64,000 nucleotides of DNA from Pseudomicrostroma phylloplanum (taxonomy: Eukaryota; Basidiomycota; Exobasidiomycetes; Microstromatales), in NCBI GenBank assembly GCA_039545275.1, contig BCHS01000012.1, positions 434,001 to 498,000 on the forward strand. Direction: 5' to 3'. The notes beneath the pieces were generated by a model. That model searched no databases and was not told the origin of the DNA. It was given only the letters and a program-made list of their open reading frames with translations. Position numbers and translations under genes: made by a program. This document shows positions 10,476-23,521 of this stretch, in pieces; positions within the stretch are counted from its first letter, which is position 1; the number at the start of each line of letters is the position of its first letter.

Positions 10476-11858
10476 ATGGCACTGATGTCTTCCCGCTCAC
10501 GTCACCTACTCACTGCCTTGGAGGCCGGTGGCAGCTTGAGTTTGCTGCACGAAGCTGCGACGGTGGTACAGCCGCAGAGGACTTTGCATACTTCACGCCC
10601 GCTGTACAAGATGAAGGAGTTCAAGCTCGACCCTTCCCTGTCATCGTCGTCCTCGTCGTCCTCGGCTTCCTCCGCTGCTTCTTCGTCCCGTTCAGCGGCG
10701 GAACAGCGCCAGCTCCTCGATGAGCTACGGCAGGCCGCCTCTTCCTCCTCTTCTACGTCGGCTGCAGCTCGTTTCCCCTCGCAGCCAAATGCAACCGCCG
10801 AGCGCTTACTCGACTCACAGGGACAGCGGGCGCCCATGCCTCCCGGTTTGGGCGGATCTCTACTGGGCAACTATCCTCTACCTCGTCGTCGAGGTCTGGT
10901 AGCCAAGGCGACTGGAGAGGGTCAAACTTGGCAGGAACTCAAGGCGGGGCAAAAGGTGGCTAGGACCGCGTTCAAGGGTTCGCAGGTGGGACTGGTCCTC
11001 TTTGGTAGTGCATTTACACTTGTGATTTCGTATGCGCTTCTGAGCGAGCTGTTTGCGCCGAATAGCCCCACTGTCATCTACAAGGATGCTTGCAGGAGAG
11101 TTGAGGACAATAAGGAGGTGAGTAAGCACAGAGACTGGCAAATGTATAGCGCAAGATGTGCCATTGCTGACGCCAGCCTTCTCCGCCCTCTTCAGATCTA
11201 TGAGCATCTCCTGCCGCCATTCAAGTTCCACACTCATTCACTTTCTTCAGTAGCATCCTCGCCCACCAATCTTCCGTCTGGCCGTCGTCGAGCCTCCTCC
11301 CTTCCAAGCTCGGTGGTTGTGGCGGATCAATCTGGTCAGGGCGAGGTGATGCTTCTGCGCTTCTTTGTCGAGGCGCGGGACAAGGACAGGGACTGGAGCT
11401 ACCTGGAGAGGAGTCGGGACTGGGTGCGGGATCAAAGTCGATGGGTGACGAGCGAGGCGGTGCAGCTGATGGAGATGATCAGGGAGAATCTGGCAGGCGA
11501 GGAGGCGGAAGAGGGCGAGGAAGGTCGACCAGCACTGGCCTCGCTGCGGGAAGCCACGACGACGGACAAGTCGGCTCCTCCTACTTCTCTCTCTGAGCCT
11601 GGCGTGTTCAGCCGCACCCTCTCGAGTGGTCTGTCTTGGCTCACACCCTCCTTCTCCACCTCTGGCGCCTCGAAATTGACGAGGGGCAAACGTGAGCCAG
11701 GGACCTTCTCCTCTGGCGAGGTGCACGCAGAGCTGAAGATGGACGCAGAGAGCGGCAAGTGGGAGTACAGGAGACTGTGGATCGACATCCCCAAGAGTGG
11801 AACAATCGGCAGCCGGAGGGTGTGGATTGCGAAGAAGGAGGGCGATGTGAAGAGGTAG
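10476..11858 (+). CDS. TIM21: mitochondrial import inner membrane translocase Tim21
   Basis: Tim21 links the outer-membrane TOM complex to the TIM23 presequence translocase and respiratory complexes. Two exons (10476-11117 and 11196-11858) give 434 aa. A mitochondrial presequence (MALMSSRSRHLL, later LHTSRPLYK) is followed by Ser-rich sequence. One membrane segment follows (VGLVLFGSAFTLVISYALLS, about residues 171-190), then the Tim21 core with VIYKDACRRVEDN immediately before the intron and PPFKFHTH after it. The intron (11118-11195, donor GTGAGTAAG, acceptor TTCAG, branch-like CTGAC near 11167) is 78 nt, in frame and stop-free, so an unspliced mRNA would still be translatable. The C-terminal part holds long low-complexity inserts that make it larger than the yeast protein. 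An in-frame GTG at 10335 was not used as start. Confidence 0.87.
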   Translation: MALMSSRSRHLLTALEAGGSLSLLHEAATVVQPQRTLHTSRPLYKMKEFKLDPSLSSSSSSSSASSAASSSRSAAEQRQLLDELRQAASSSSSTSAAARFPSQPNATAERLLDSQGQRAPMPPGLGGSLLGNYPLPRRRGLVAKATGEGQTWQELKAGQKVARTAFKGSQVGLVLFGSAFTLVISYALLSELFAPNSPTVIYKDACRRVEDNKEVSKHRDWQMYSARCAIADASLLRPLQIYEHLLPPFKFHTHSLSSVASSPTNLPSGRRRASSLPSSVVVADQSGQGEVMLLRFFVEARDKDRDWSYLERSRDWVRDQSRWVTSEAVQLMEMIRENLAGEEAEEGEEGRPALASLREATTTDKSAPPTSLSEPGVFSRTLSSGLSWLTPSFSTSGASKLTRGKREPGTFSSGEVHAELKMDAESGKWEYRRLWIDIPKSGTIGSRRVWIAKKEGDVKR

Positions 11859-12266
11859 AGGTAGCCGGGCGGGGGAGCATGTCAGACGGTCACCTCACCA
11901 GGCCGCCACCTGGATGTATCTAGTGTCCAGAGCAATGTCCCTATTGTACATCATCCCTGTGTGACATCGGCCCCGACGAGGCGGCGGGTATCTGCAGGTA
12001 CGGTTGCGGTTGCGGTTGCTGTCACTGTCATGTCGTCGATGTTGCTATGTGCCATGGTTGGTCCCCTGCGTGTGCCAGGCTCACGTGGCGGTGGTGTTGC
12101 GTTGCCCTGTGCGGAGCAACACACGCGCTGGCCAGGCAGCAAAGGGCAACGCAGCCCCGACGCACTTCTTCCTGTGCCTGGCCACTTTGCTTCCCGCCGC
12201 CCCGCCTCGCATTCTTCTTCCCTTTGCTCCTTCTCTGCACCGTATCACCCACAAGTCATCATCAGC
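11859..12266 (+). promoter_or_regulatory. Tim21 3' end and C9-methyltransferase promoter/leader
   Basis: 408 bp between same-strand genes. The methyltransferase frame is open back to a GTG at 11961, but the ATG at 12267 fits better. The last 100 bases are C/T-rich (ccttcttcccttt-type), typical of a fungal 5' leader. No further element recognised. Confidence 0.35.
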
Positions 12267-14183
12267 ATGGCTTACCAGCAGGACCTCCTCGGCGACGATG
12301 AGTCCAGCCTCATCACAGGCCAAGAGCCCATCGCACAGGGCGTAAACCAGATCCCAACCACCGCAGAGACCAATGCCCTTGCCGACGTCATTCAGCCCTC
12401 GGCCATCTCTGCGGGCTTGAGCAATGCCAACACCAACCCTTTCCTGCAAGACGTACAACAACAGGCGCGCGATGGTGCTGCCTTCTCCAGCGCACCCGCA
12501 GTGCCAGAGACGTCTGCCTCCATCCCACCTCCTTCGGCACCATCTGCACCTTTCCCCAATGGTGGAGTACCTGCCCAGGATGCAAGCGCTGGAAACAGTG
12601 CGGCGGCTGCCCCTAGTACCCTTTCGGCCAAGCCTTCTTCCAGCCACGCCAAGGTGGCCCCTCAGGGTCTCGAGGCACAGGCAGAGGACGTCATCAACCG
12701 CATGGCAAACGCCAGTGTGGCTCCAGGAGGCAAGGTCCGCCTGACGCAGTACCCTGCCATCGACAATGCGCCCCTGCCCGCCGAGGGCAATGGTCAATTC
12801 TCCAATCTCCACCTCGGCCTCCTCATCTGGTTCTCTCCGGCACTTCTCACCCGACTGATCCCCTTCTTCAAGCCTAGCTGGGTGCCATGGTGGCTTTACG
12901 TCGTCCTGGCAGCCCTCCTCGCCTCACCGGTCTCCGTGGCCTACTGGTGGGTCATGAGCCGCATCGGATCCCGCAAGAACGAAAAGGTCATTCTTCCCGG
13001 CAAGCCAATCGAGAGCTACATTACCATCAAGGACCCAGCGCTCAAGGCCAAGTACAATGGTCGAAACAAGATCCCAATGGCCATCTTCTACGAGGCCTAC
13101 TTTGACAAGAAGATTGACATCGTCGGCGGAGACGCCAACATGCTCAATGTCCTCGAGTACCGAATGGACTGGGCCAGCATGGTCTTTACTGCCGACCTCT
13201 TCAAGTTCGTCTTCACCACCCTGATCCCCGATGTCCTCTCTCACTCGGCTCGCCAGGACGAGGAGCAAGTCCGTGACCACTACGACCGGGGCAACGACTT
13301 CTACGAGTGGTTCCTGGGGCCGCAGATGATCTACACCTCTGGTATGATCTCCGACCCTACCCGCAAGGAGACCCTCGAGGAGCTACAAGACAACAAGTTG
13401 TCCGTCGTCTGCTCCAAGCTGAACCTTCAACCCACCGACAAGCTCCTGGATATTGGCTGTGGTTGGGGCACCTTGACTACCTTTGCCGCAAAGAACTTTG
13501 GCTGCGACGCAACCGGTGTCACCCTCTCTCGGGAGCAGACGCACTTTGGCAACGACCGCATCAAGCGCAACGGTGTTGACCCTTCGCGAGCACGTATCCT
13601 CTGCACCGACTACCGCGATGTGCCCGTGGAGAAGGGCTACTACGATAAGGTCGTCTCGCTGGAGATGGCCGAGCACGTAGGTATCCGTCACTATGGTCGT
13701 TTCCTCAAGAGCATCTACGACCGTCTCAACGACGATGGCACTTTCCTCTTGCAGGTAGCAGGTCTTCGTCCCCAGTGGCAATTCGGCGACTTGATCTGGG
13801 GTCTATTCATGAACAAGTACATCTTCCGAGGAGCAGACGCCTCCCTCCACGTAGGCTGGGTCATCACCCAATTGGAAAAAGCCGGATTCGAAGTAAGAAG
13901 CTGCGACGTACTCGGCGTGCACTACAGCGCCACCATTTCCCGCTGGCTTGAAAACTGGTACACCAACGAGGAGAAAGTCAGGGCGAAGTATGGAGAGAGA
14001 CTTTGGAGGATCTGGGTGTACTTTTTGGCCAGCTCGGTCATTATTGCTAGAGAGGGAGGGAGTAGCGTCTTCCAGATTACCACGCAGAAGAATCTGAATG
14101 CGACGCATCGCGTAGAGGGCGCTTTCAGCCATGCGAACCTGCACCCTAAGCCGAGCAAGGAGTTTGTCAGCGTTTACAAGTAG
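12267..14183 (+). CDS. sphingolipid C9-methyltransferase
   Basis: S-adenosylmethionine-dependent enzyme that adds the C9 methyl branch to the sphingoid base of fungal glucosylceramide. It belongs to the cyclopropane-fatty-acid-synthase-like (Mycolic acid cyclopropane synthase) superfamily. Single exon, 638 aa. An N-terminal Ala/Pro/Ser-rich cytosolic region of ~170 aa is followed by two hydrophobic segments (about residues 182-225: LLIWFSPALLTRLIPFF and WWLYVVLAALLASPVSVAYW). The methyltransferase domain has SAM motif I LLDIGCGWGTLTTFAA (near residue 394), GVTLSREQ, and YDKVVSLEMAEHVG (near 465). The bacterial relatives share the YTSGMI segment seen at about residue 355. Likely an ER membrane protein. 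The first step of the same pathway (LCB1) is encoded 5 kb away. Assignment to C9-MT rather than a general fatty-acid methyltransferase rests on the two-membrane-segment fungal architecture. Confidence 0.9.
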   Translation: MAYQQDLLGDDESSLITGQEPIAQGVNQIPTTAETNALADVIQPSAISAGLSNANTNPFLQDVQQQARDGAAFSSAPAVPETSASIPPPSAPSAPFPNGGVPAQDASAGNSAAAAPSTLSAKPSSSHAKVAPQGLEAQAEDVINRMANASVAPGGKVRLTQYPAIDNAPLPAEGNGQFSNLHLGLLIWFSPALLTRLIPFFKPSWVPWWLYVVLAALLASPVSVAYWWVMSRIGSRKNEKVILPGKPIESYITIKDPALKAKYNGRNKIPMAIFYEAYFDKKIDIVGGDANMLNVLEYRMDWASMVFTADLFKFVFTTLIPDVLSHSARQDEEQVRDHYDRGNDFYEWFLGPQMIYTSGMISDPTRKETLEELQDNKLSVVCSKLNLQPTDKLLDIGCGWGTLTTFAAKNFGCDATGVTLSREQTHFGNDRIKRNGVDPSRARILCTDYRDVPVEKGYYDKVVSLEMAEHVGIRHYGRFLKSIYDRLNDDGTFLLQVAGLRPQWQFGDLIWGLFMNKYIFRGADASLHVGWVITQLEKAGFEVRSCDVLGVHYSATISRWLENWYTNEEKVRAKYGERLWRIWVYFLASSVIIAREGGSSVFQITTQKNLNATHRVEGAFSHANLHPKPSKEFVSVYK

Positions 14184-14480
14184 GCGGAAGCGAGAGCGAG
14201 AGCAGGCGGGGTGGAGGGGTGGGGAGGGAATGCGAGGGTAGGAATGGAGCGGGGGAGCGAGGGCAGAAGTCTGGCGGTGTGGTTCCCCGCAAGCGGTAAT
14301 CGAACTATTCCTGTTCTTTTTTTCTGCGTGCGCTAACATAGCATTATTTCATGATCATGACTACGAAGAAAATCAAAGGTACCATACCATTCCAGCCCAG
14401 CTCAATTCAGCTGTCCCTGTGACGGTCCTTTTGCCTCTTCTGTGCTCCTGTCTGCTCTCCTTCTATTGCTGCCCCAAGTT

Positions 14481-17657
<3,177 letters not shown>

Positions 17658-19400
17658 ATGTCTCGATTGTTGGGTGCCAACCCACACAAGGCGAGCAACG
17701 ACCTATTCTCGGTAAACTTCAATCAGGACGCAAGCTGTGTAGCAGTGGGAACACGGACGGGATACTCCATTACAAATTGCGAGCCATTTGGCAAAGTCTA
17801 TTCAAAGAGTGAGCACTGGGGGGTCCCAAGCAGGAGCTGACAAGGATGAGGCAAAGGCAGAGAAGCTCTCTGTAGTCGCTTGTGGAAGCTGACTTCTCCT
17901 TGACTCTCCCTTGGACCACCTTCCTCCAGATGTAGGGCCAGTATCGATAGTGGAGATGCTCTTCTGCACTTCACTAGTCGCAATTGTAGGCACAGCCGAC
18001 TCAGGACCTAGCGCAAGCCCACGGAGATTGCAGATCGTCAATACAAAGGTGAGGACAAAGTGGACGGTGGCTGGGATATCATTCAGCCAGCAAGCTAGCT
18101 TTGGAGATGTACATGGGCGCCAAGGGCTGAACATCTGCCCGTCTCCTAACCTGCCAGCGTCAATCGACAATCTGCGAGCTACTCTTCCCCACAACGATTT
18201 TGGCAGTGAAGCTCAACAGGAGACGTCTGGTCGTAGTGTTGGAGGATGAGATCTACATCTACGACATCAGCAACATGAAGCTGCTGCATACCATTGAGAC
18301 CAGCCCCAACCCACAAGGTGAGCCAGCAACGGAGGGAATGGAAAGTACGGGGTCGAGTAATGTGACACTCACACTCTCTCTCTCTTGCTCTCCTCGCCTA
18401 GCTATCTGCGCCCTCTCCCCTTCTTCAGACCCCTGCTACCTAGCCTACCCTTCCCCAACCCCCTCACCCTCCTCGCCACTGGCCAATGGCGCGCAGTCTC
18501 CAGGCGACGTGCTGATATTCGACCTCCTCTCTCTACAAGTGTCCAATATCATCCAGGCCCACAAGATGCCCATTGCCCACCTGGCCATGAACTCCACCGG
18601 CACCCTCCTAGCCACCGCCTCGGACAAGGGCACCGTCATCCGCGTCTTCTCGGTGCCTACAGCCACGCCCGTAGCCCAATTCAGGAGAGGAGCCTACCCG
18701 GCCAAGATCTACTCGATCAGCTTCAATGCCGTCTCCACCCTCTTGTCCGTCTCGTCGGATACAGAGACCGTGCACATCTACAAGCTCACGGGCGCCGGCG
18801 GAGCACCAGCCGGTTCGCCCTCCCTCTCCACGAGGTCGGCCTTGGCCTCGCCGGCTGGCGGGGGAGCCAGCTCGCCCAGTCTGGGTAGTGAGGACGGTAG
18901 CGAGAATGGCGCGGGCAGGGGAGGGTACGAAGGGATGATCGACGACAAGAAGAAGGGGTCTGGGATCAAGTGAGTAGTAGCGCTCTACACCCTCCCTGTG
19001 CGACTCCCCCATTGCGAGTCTTCTAACTCACCTCTTCTCTTCCTTTTCCCCCTCTCGCAGAGGTTCTCTCCGCAAGCGCTCCGCCGCCCTGGGTCGTCTC
19101 GCCTCCGCCTCCGTAGGCGGGTACCTCCCCAGCACCCTCTCAAGCATGTGGGAGCCCCAAAGAGATTTCGCCTATCTCAAGCTCCCCACTCCCGGAGTAA
19201 GCTCCGTAGTGGCCATTTCCCCTACCACGCCACAGGTGATGGTGTGTACCTCTGAGGGTTGGTTTTACACTTATAATTTGGACTTGGAAAAGGGTGGAGA
19301 GGGAGCATTGTTGAAGCAGTACTCGCTTATGGAAGGTGCGAGTGGTGGAGCTGGTGCGGAGGAGGGGAGTGAAGGTGCTGGACAGGCTGGTGGGGATTGA
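17658..19400 (+). CDS. ATG18: Atg18-type PROPPIN (WD40 beta-propeller, autophagy)
   Basis: Phosphoinositide-binding seven-bladed beta-propeller that acts in autophagosome formation and vacuole/endosome membrane traffic. Five exons give 445 aa: 17658-17808, 17930-18048, 18158-18317, 18402-18969 and 19061-19400. Blade motifs include [50 protein letters not shown] and [19 protein letters not shown]. The diagnostic FRRG lipid-binding motif is present in [17 protein letters not shown] (about residue 237). The loop before the last blade is a Gly/Ser/Ala-rich insert of about 60 residues, interrupted by the fourth intron. That is where PROPPINs carry the membrane-inserting loop. Between Atg18, Hsv2 and Atg21 I favour Atg18 from overall length and order, but cannot separate them fully. 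Confidence 0.88.
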
Positions 19401-19782
19401 TTGATTGAGGAGCGCAGCGCAACTAGGCGGGGCAAGGAGAGCTGGGATGACTGGTCGGATTGACTGGCATGACTTTGGTCGTTTGAGGCCGATGACAGAG
19501 AAGAGGAACAATGAACTCTTGTGCGCACGCACGCGCACACACACACACACTCTCCCACCTGTCTCTGTTTCCCCATTCTCTCTCTCTCTCTCTCTTGCTT
19601 GCTGGCTCGCTTACTTGTCGCCCAGCCAATAGCAAAGCTTCATCCATCCTGTCTCTCTCTCATTCTGCGCAGCAAAGGTCCCCCTGTTTTGCGCCCAGTG
19701 TACGCCTTGTACTCGTCTACCCGTGCTGATGCTAACTCTCCTCTACTCTACATCGCTCTACTCTACTCTATCCTCTGTCCTC
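19401..19782. repeat. convergent 3' regions with CA and CT microsatellites
   Basis: Region between the tail-to-tail ATG18 and SLT2 genes. It holds a (CA)n-type run at about 19522-19551, a (CT)n run at 19577-19595 and an imperfect CTCTA repeat at about 19735-19770. On the minus strand these become GT/AG tracts at the end of the kinase transcript. No gene. Confidence 0.7.
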
Positions 19783-21369
19783 TTATTGTCCGCTCAGTTC
19801 CCTCTCCAAGGCCTCATTGGGCTCCTCGGTCATCTCGTCTCCACCAGCATACACCAAGCCGGTGCTAGCCCCCAACACATGTTGTCCACCTCCGCCATGC
19901 TGCTGCTGTTGGTGGTGCTGTTGGGGGTACCCCTGCTGGTGGTGGTGCTGTTGCTGGTAGGCTTGCTGTTGATACTGAGGTTGCTGATAGGTATGCTGTT
20001 GCTGATGCTGGTGCTGGCTATGAGGTGCAGAGCCTCCGTAGCTCATCGCATCATCCATCGTCGTCGGGCTGCTCTTCTGAATCTCCTCGCGCGTAGGAAT
20101 AGGCAGAGAGTCCTGCCTCCTCGGTCCACCCGAAGAAGAAGAGGAAGGCGGGGGCTGGTTTGCAGCGGCGGCAGTAGCAGCTTCAGCAGCAGCATTGGCC
20201 TCCTCGGCGGCAGCGGCAGCAGCGGCGCTCTGCCTCACCTCCTGCCTGAAGCTCCTGACCTCTTCGAGGATGAGCGCCTTCATACCCTCTGTATCGTCTA
20301 CTGCTTCAAATCCAAAGTCGAACTTGCGAGGGCAGAGGGGCTCGTCGATGGGGTCGTGCCAGACGGCCAGGTATGGGTGCTGCAGGGCTTCTTCGCAACT
20401 TATCCGGAGAGCGGGGTCGAAGGCGAGCATCTTCTCTAGTAGATCCAGCGCGAGCGGGTTGGCATTCGGATACAGGGTGCTAAAGGGGATGCGCTGCTTG
20501 TAGGGCAGGGAACGGATGTACTCTTGCGCTCGGGGCGAGCCGACACGACGCAGTGTTTCCTCCGAGGGAGTACCGAGGTAGTGCAGGATCTGGTTGAGCT
20601 GGTCAACATAGTCTCTCCCCTTGAAGATGGGCTTTCCTCCCAGAAGCTCGGCAAGGATGCAGCCCACAGACCAGACATCGATGGCTGTCGTGTAGTTTTG
20701 GAAGCTCAACATGATCTCTGGAGCTCGGTACCACCGCGTGGCGACGTATTCTGTCATGAATCCACCTCCTGCTTGCTTACTAGCTGCTTCAGGGTCCGTC
20801 TCGAATCCTCTTGCCAGGCCGAAATCGCAGATCTTGAGCTCACAATCGGCATTGACGAGGAGGTTCCCCGGTTTGAGATCTCTATGTAGCACGCTGGCCG
20901 AGTGGATGTACTTGAGACCACACAGCGTCTGGTAGATGAAGCTCTGGAAGTGAGCGTCTGACAGTGGTTGGCCCGAACGAATGATGGCGTGAAGATCTGC
21001 TTCCATCAGCTCCTCATACAGGTACACCTCGTTGAACTGCCGCGGGTCGATGACGTCCATGTCGAAGAGCGAAGTGATGTTCTTGTGGTATCGGAAATGC
21101 CGTAGCAGCTTAATCTCCCTCAGAGCTCGCTTGGTCAGGATCCTCTTGCTGAAGACATTGGTGATCTTCTTGATCGCCACACTCTCCCCAGTGGCATTGT
21201 GTGTTGCGGCTGCGACACATCCGTAGGCGCCTTGACCGAGCTCCTTGGAGATGCTGTAGGCTGAATCGATGAGGAAGGTCTGGCCAAGGACGGAGTAGGG
21301 GGTGCGAGCGGGGCCGGTGCTGCTGCCGCTGGGTCCTGAAGAGGAAGAGGAGGAGTGGGAGTGGGACAT
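19783..21369 (-). CDS. SLT2: Slt2/Mpk1-type cell-wall-integrity MAP kinase
   Basis: Serine/threonine MAP kinase at the end of the Pkc1-Bck1-Mkk cascade. Single exon, 528 aa, from ATG 21369 (a TTG nine codons upstream is not used). The glycine loop is GQGAYGCV, the ATP-binding Lys is in [10 protein letters not shown], the catalytic loop is [12 protein letters not shown], and DFGLARGFE carries the DFG. The activation loop has the TEY dual-phosphorylation motif ([18 protein letters not shown], about residue 207), which marks the ERK/Slt2 class rather than Hog1 (TGY). [19 protein letters not shown] follows the kinase domain and resembles the Slt2 common-docking region. The last ~120 residues are Ala-rich and then Gln/His-rich (poly-Q tail typical of Slt2 proteins). 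A TATA-like run lies about 365 bp upstream. Confidence 0.94.
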   Translation of the reverse strand: MSHSHSSSSSSGPSGSSTGPARTPYSVLGQTFLIDSAYSISKELGQGAYGCVAAATHNATGESVAIKKITNVFSKRILTKRALREIKLLRHFRYHKNITSLFDMDVIDPRQFNEVYLYEELMEADLHAIIRSGQPLSDAHFQSFIYQTLCGLKYIHSASVLHRDLKPGNLLVNADCELKICDFGLARGFETDPEAASKQAGGGFMTEYVATRWYRAPEIMLSFQNYTTAIDVWSVGCILAELLGGKPIFKGRDYVDQLNQILHYLGTPSEETLRRVGSPRAQEYIRSLPYKQRIPFSTLYPNANPLALDLLEKMLAFDPALRISCEEALQHPYLAVWHDPIDEPLCPRKFDFGFEAVDDTEGMKALILEEVRSFRQEVRQSAAAAAAAEEANAAAEAATAAAANQPPPSSSSSGGPRRQDSLPIPTREEIQKSSPTTMDDAMSYGGSAPHSQHQHQQQHTYQQPQYQQQAYQQQHHHQQGYPQQHHQQQQHGGGGQHVLGASTGLVYAGGDEMTEEPNEALERELSGQ

Positions 21370-22033
21370 GATGGTTGTGGTGTTGGTGGTAGGCAAGAGG
21401 TGAAAATTGGGATAGCTAGCCCTCGCAAGGCTGGTAGGGTGTACCTAGTCAGCAGCCAGCCCCGATGAATATTAGTGCAGTGAAGGCAGGAGAAAGCGTT
21501 TCTTGGCTCCCCGCGTAAGGGCAGGTGAGTGTGCGTGCGGGCGTGTCTGCAGACCAAAGTGGAGTGACGGAGTCAGAGAAAGAGGTGCAGCAGGCAGAGG
21601 CAGGCGAACAAAGGATGCCGCGTGGCTGGGCAGTGTCTGTTCAGAAGAGGACGACGGCAAGGTGGCTGGTGTGGAAGAAGAGGTGGGAAAGGTGGTGAAC
21701 GGTAGCAACGAACGAAGAAGGTACAAGGAGAATATATATATCAGGGCCTGGGAACAGAACAGCCAGGGACGGACGAAGCGCATCCTCGGAGCAAAGGGGA
21801 AGGAAGCCTGACCTTCTCTCCGAGGTCGCTCCGTGGCTCGTGGCTGTGGCTGTGGAGTTCCGACGCCTCGCCCCCCGGTTGCAGAGCAACACCGCGACGG
21901 AGCAATGAGGACGAGGATAATTACAACAGCAACGGCGACAGCACGACTCCTCCGCCTTCACGTTCCCGGATCACACGGAGATCATTGGCTTGAGTGGATG
22001 ACATTGACATCTTCACTTCGATGACGTCCTCCT
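21370..22033. promoter_or_regulatory. SLT2 promoter region with TATA-like run
   Basis: 664 bp between SLT2 and the next minus-strand gene, so it serves as the SLT2 upstream region and the 3' flank of the unknown Ser-rich gene. An (AT)5 run at 21732-21741 reads as a TATA-like box on the minus strand. The rest shows no coding potential I can support. Confidence 0.35.
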
Positions 22034-23521
22034 TCACAAGATTCTCTCCGCCGAAGCCTGGATACTCCACAGCAGAGCGCGCGTGTCCGACTCGCTCCTT
22101 CCCCTTCCCGTGCCCCTGCTTCTGATGCTGCCTATCTTTGTGCTGCTAGCAATCCTAGGGATGACCATCTCGCCCTCTGCACTCCTCCTCTTGCTGCCGC
22201 TAGCGTACAGGAGTAATTCGGGAACACTGCGCCGTCGTATGGTTGAACTAGCAGCGACGCGCCATGATTTGGTCTCAGTCGATGGGACGCTGTCCCCTTC
22301 TCCTTCCCCTTCCTCGGCATCGCTCTTGATCATCGGCTGGTGGTACGTCGCGCAGACCTTGCAGAGAGTCACAGTCGGAGCTGCACTTGCAAGGCTTCGA
22401 GTGGGGCTGGCTTCTGCAGAGGACCCTTCGCTTTGACTTGTGGTCTTGCCAGCGAAAGGTAGAAAGAAGACTGGAGAGGAGGATGAGGAACGAGAATGAG
22501 GGCGGTTCACCGAGGCTGCTTTGGGTTGGCGTGATGTGTTGATGCTGAGAGATGGATTGGACGAAGCCGAGGCCGAGGTGCGGCGCGAGTTTGATGGTGT
22601 CGTTGAAGTGTAGCTGCTGATGCTGCTGGTGGGTGAGCGGAGGACGAGGTCGTTGCTAGCGACACTGACATTGGAGGGACGACGAGGCGTCTGTTCGTGG
22701 GCAATTGCAACCTCAGAGGTCGTGGCTTCGTCTGATACCTTCGTCGTGCTTCGCCTCCTGGTCTTGCCTTGGCTGGCAGGATCGATGGCGAAGGACAGTC
22801 TCCCTATCCCCCTTGGCGAGATTGGGGCTGCGCTTGTTCTGACTGATGAGAAGTGCGTTGATGATGGAGACCGAGTATCACTGCCCTCCGTATTGCTGGG
22901 TCTGCGCGCAAAGGTGAGGCGAGGCACAGGCACCGCGCTCTTGTCGATAATGCCGTTTCGTGGACTGCGCAAGATCGAGGGTAAAGTCTGAGTGCCGGGG
23001 ATCAGCACGCTAGTCGGGTAAGAGGAGAGGTCTTGACGATCCGGCAGAATTGTCCAGCGATCTTTTCTGGCCAGGTGTAAAGGAGGTATCGTGATGAAGT
23101 CCGCCGTATCGTAGTCATCCTGGGCATCCTGCTGCCTCTGCGCCTCGATTTCAGCTTCTCCCTTGGCCTTGCGCAGTAGGTTGGCCTTCGGTCCTGTACT
23201 CCTTCGCCTCCGTGTTCGTGATTGACTGAGACCGGGCACGAGCTCGGGGCTCTTCAAGGCCGACCTGCTGCGCTTGGCGCTCTCTCTTGCTCGTCCTCTC
23301 AGCCTGTTGAATCCTGCTTCGCTGCTCAGCTCGTAGTCCGAAGAGTCATAGACGAAGAGGTCCAGATCGTTGGTCACGTCAACACTCTTCTTGTGTAAGA
23401 GGTGCATGTTGGCAATGCTGTATGTGGTGGGCGTGTGAGGGCCCTCGAGAGAATCTTGTGAGGTCTCGCCGTCACTACTTGAAGGTCTTGTGTCACGGGC
23501 AGTATCCACGGTTCGAGTCAT
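22034..23521 (-). CDS. hypothetical Ser/Thr/Arg-rich protein
   Basis: Uninterrupted frame of 495 aa from ATG 23521 (an in-frame TTG extends it 36 codons but is unlikely). I recognise no domain. It is largely predicted disorder: Ser-rich with many RRxS/RxxS sites that could be kinase substrates (RRRRST, RRPSN, RRRS). A short acidic/hydrophobic patch, LFVYDSSDYELSSEAGFNR, lies near the N-terminus, and the structured-looking FITIPPLHL...WTILPD near residue 150. A Cys-containing LCKVCATYHQPM near residue 400 could be half a zinc site. It resembles fungal regulatory scaffold or cell-cycle proteins in composition only. Neighbour to SLT2 on the same strand, spacing 664 bp. Confidence 0.65.
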   Translation of the reverse strand: MTRTVDTARDTRPSSSDGETSQDSLEGPHTPTTYSIANMHLLHKKSVDVTNDLDLFVYDSSDYELSSEAGFNRLRGRARESAKRSRSALKSPELVPGLSQSRTRRRRSTGPKANLLRKAKGEAEIEAQRQQDAQDDYDTADFITIPPLHLARKDRWTILPDRQDLSSYPTSVLIPGTQTLPSILRSPRNGIIDKSAVPVPRLTFARRPSNTEGSDTRSPSSTHFSSVRTSAAPISPRGIGRLSFAIDPASQGKTRRRSTTKVSDEATTSEVAIAHEQTPRRPSNVSVASNDLVLRSPTSSISSYTSTTPSNSRRTSASASSNPSLSINTSRQPKAASVNRPHSRSSSSSPVFFLPFAGKTTSQSEGSSAEASPTRSLASAAPTVTLCKVCATYHQPMIKSDAEEGEGEGDSVPSTETKSWRVAASSTIRRRSVPELLLYASGSKRRSAEGEMVIPRIASSTKIGSIRSRGTGRGRSESDTRALLWSIQASAERIL

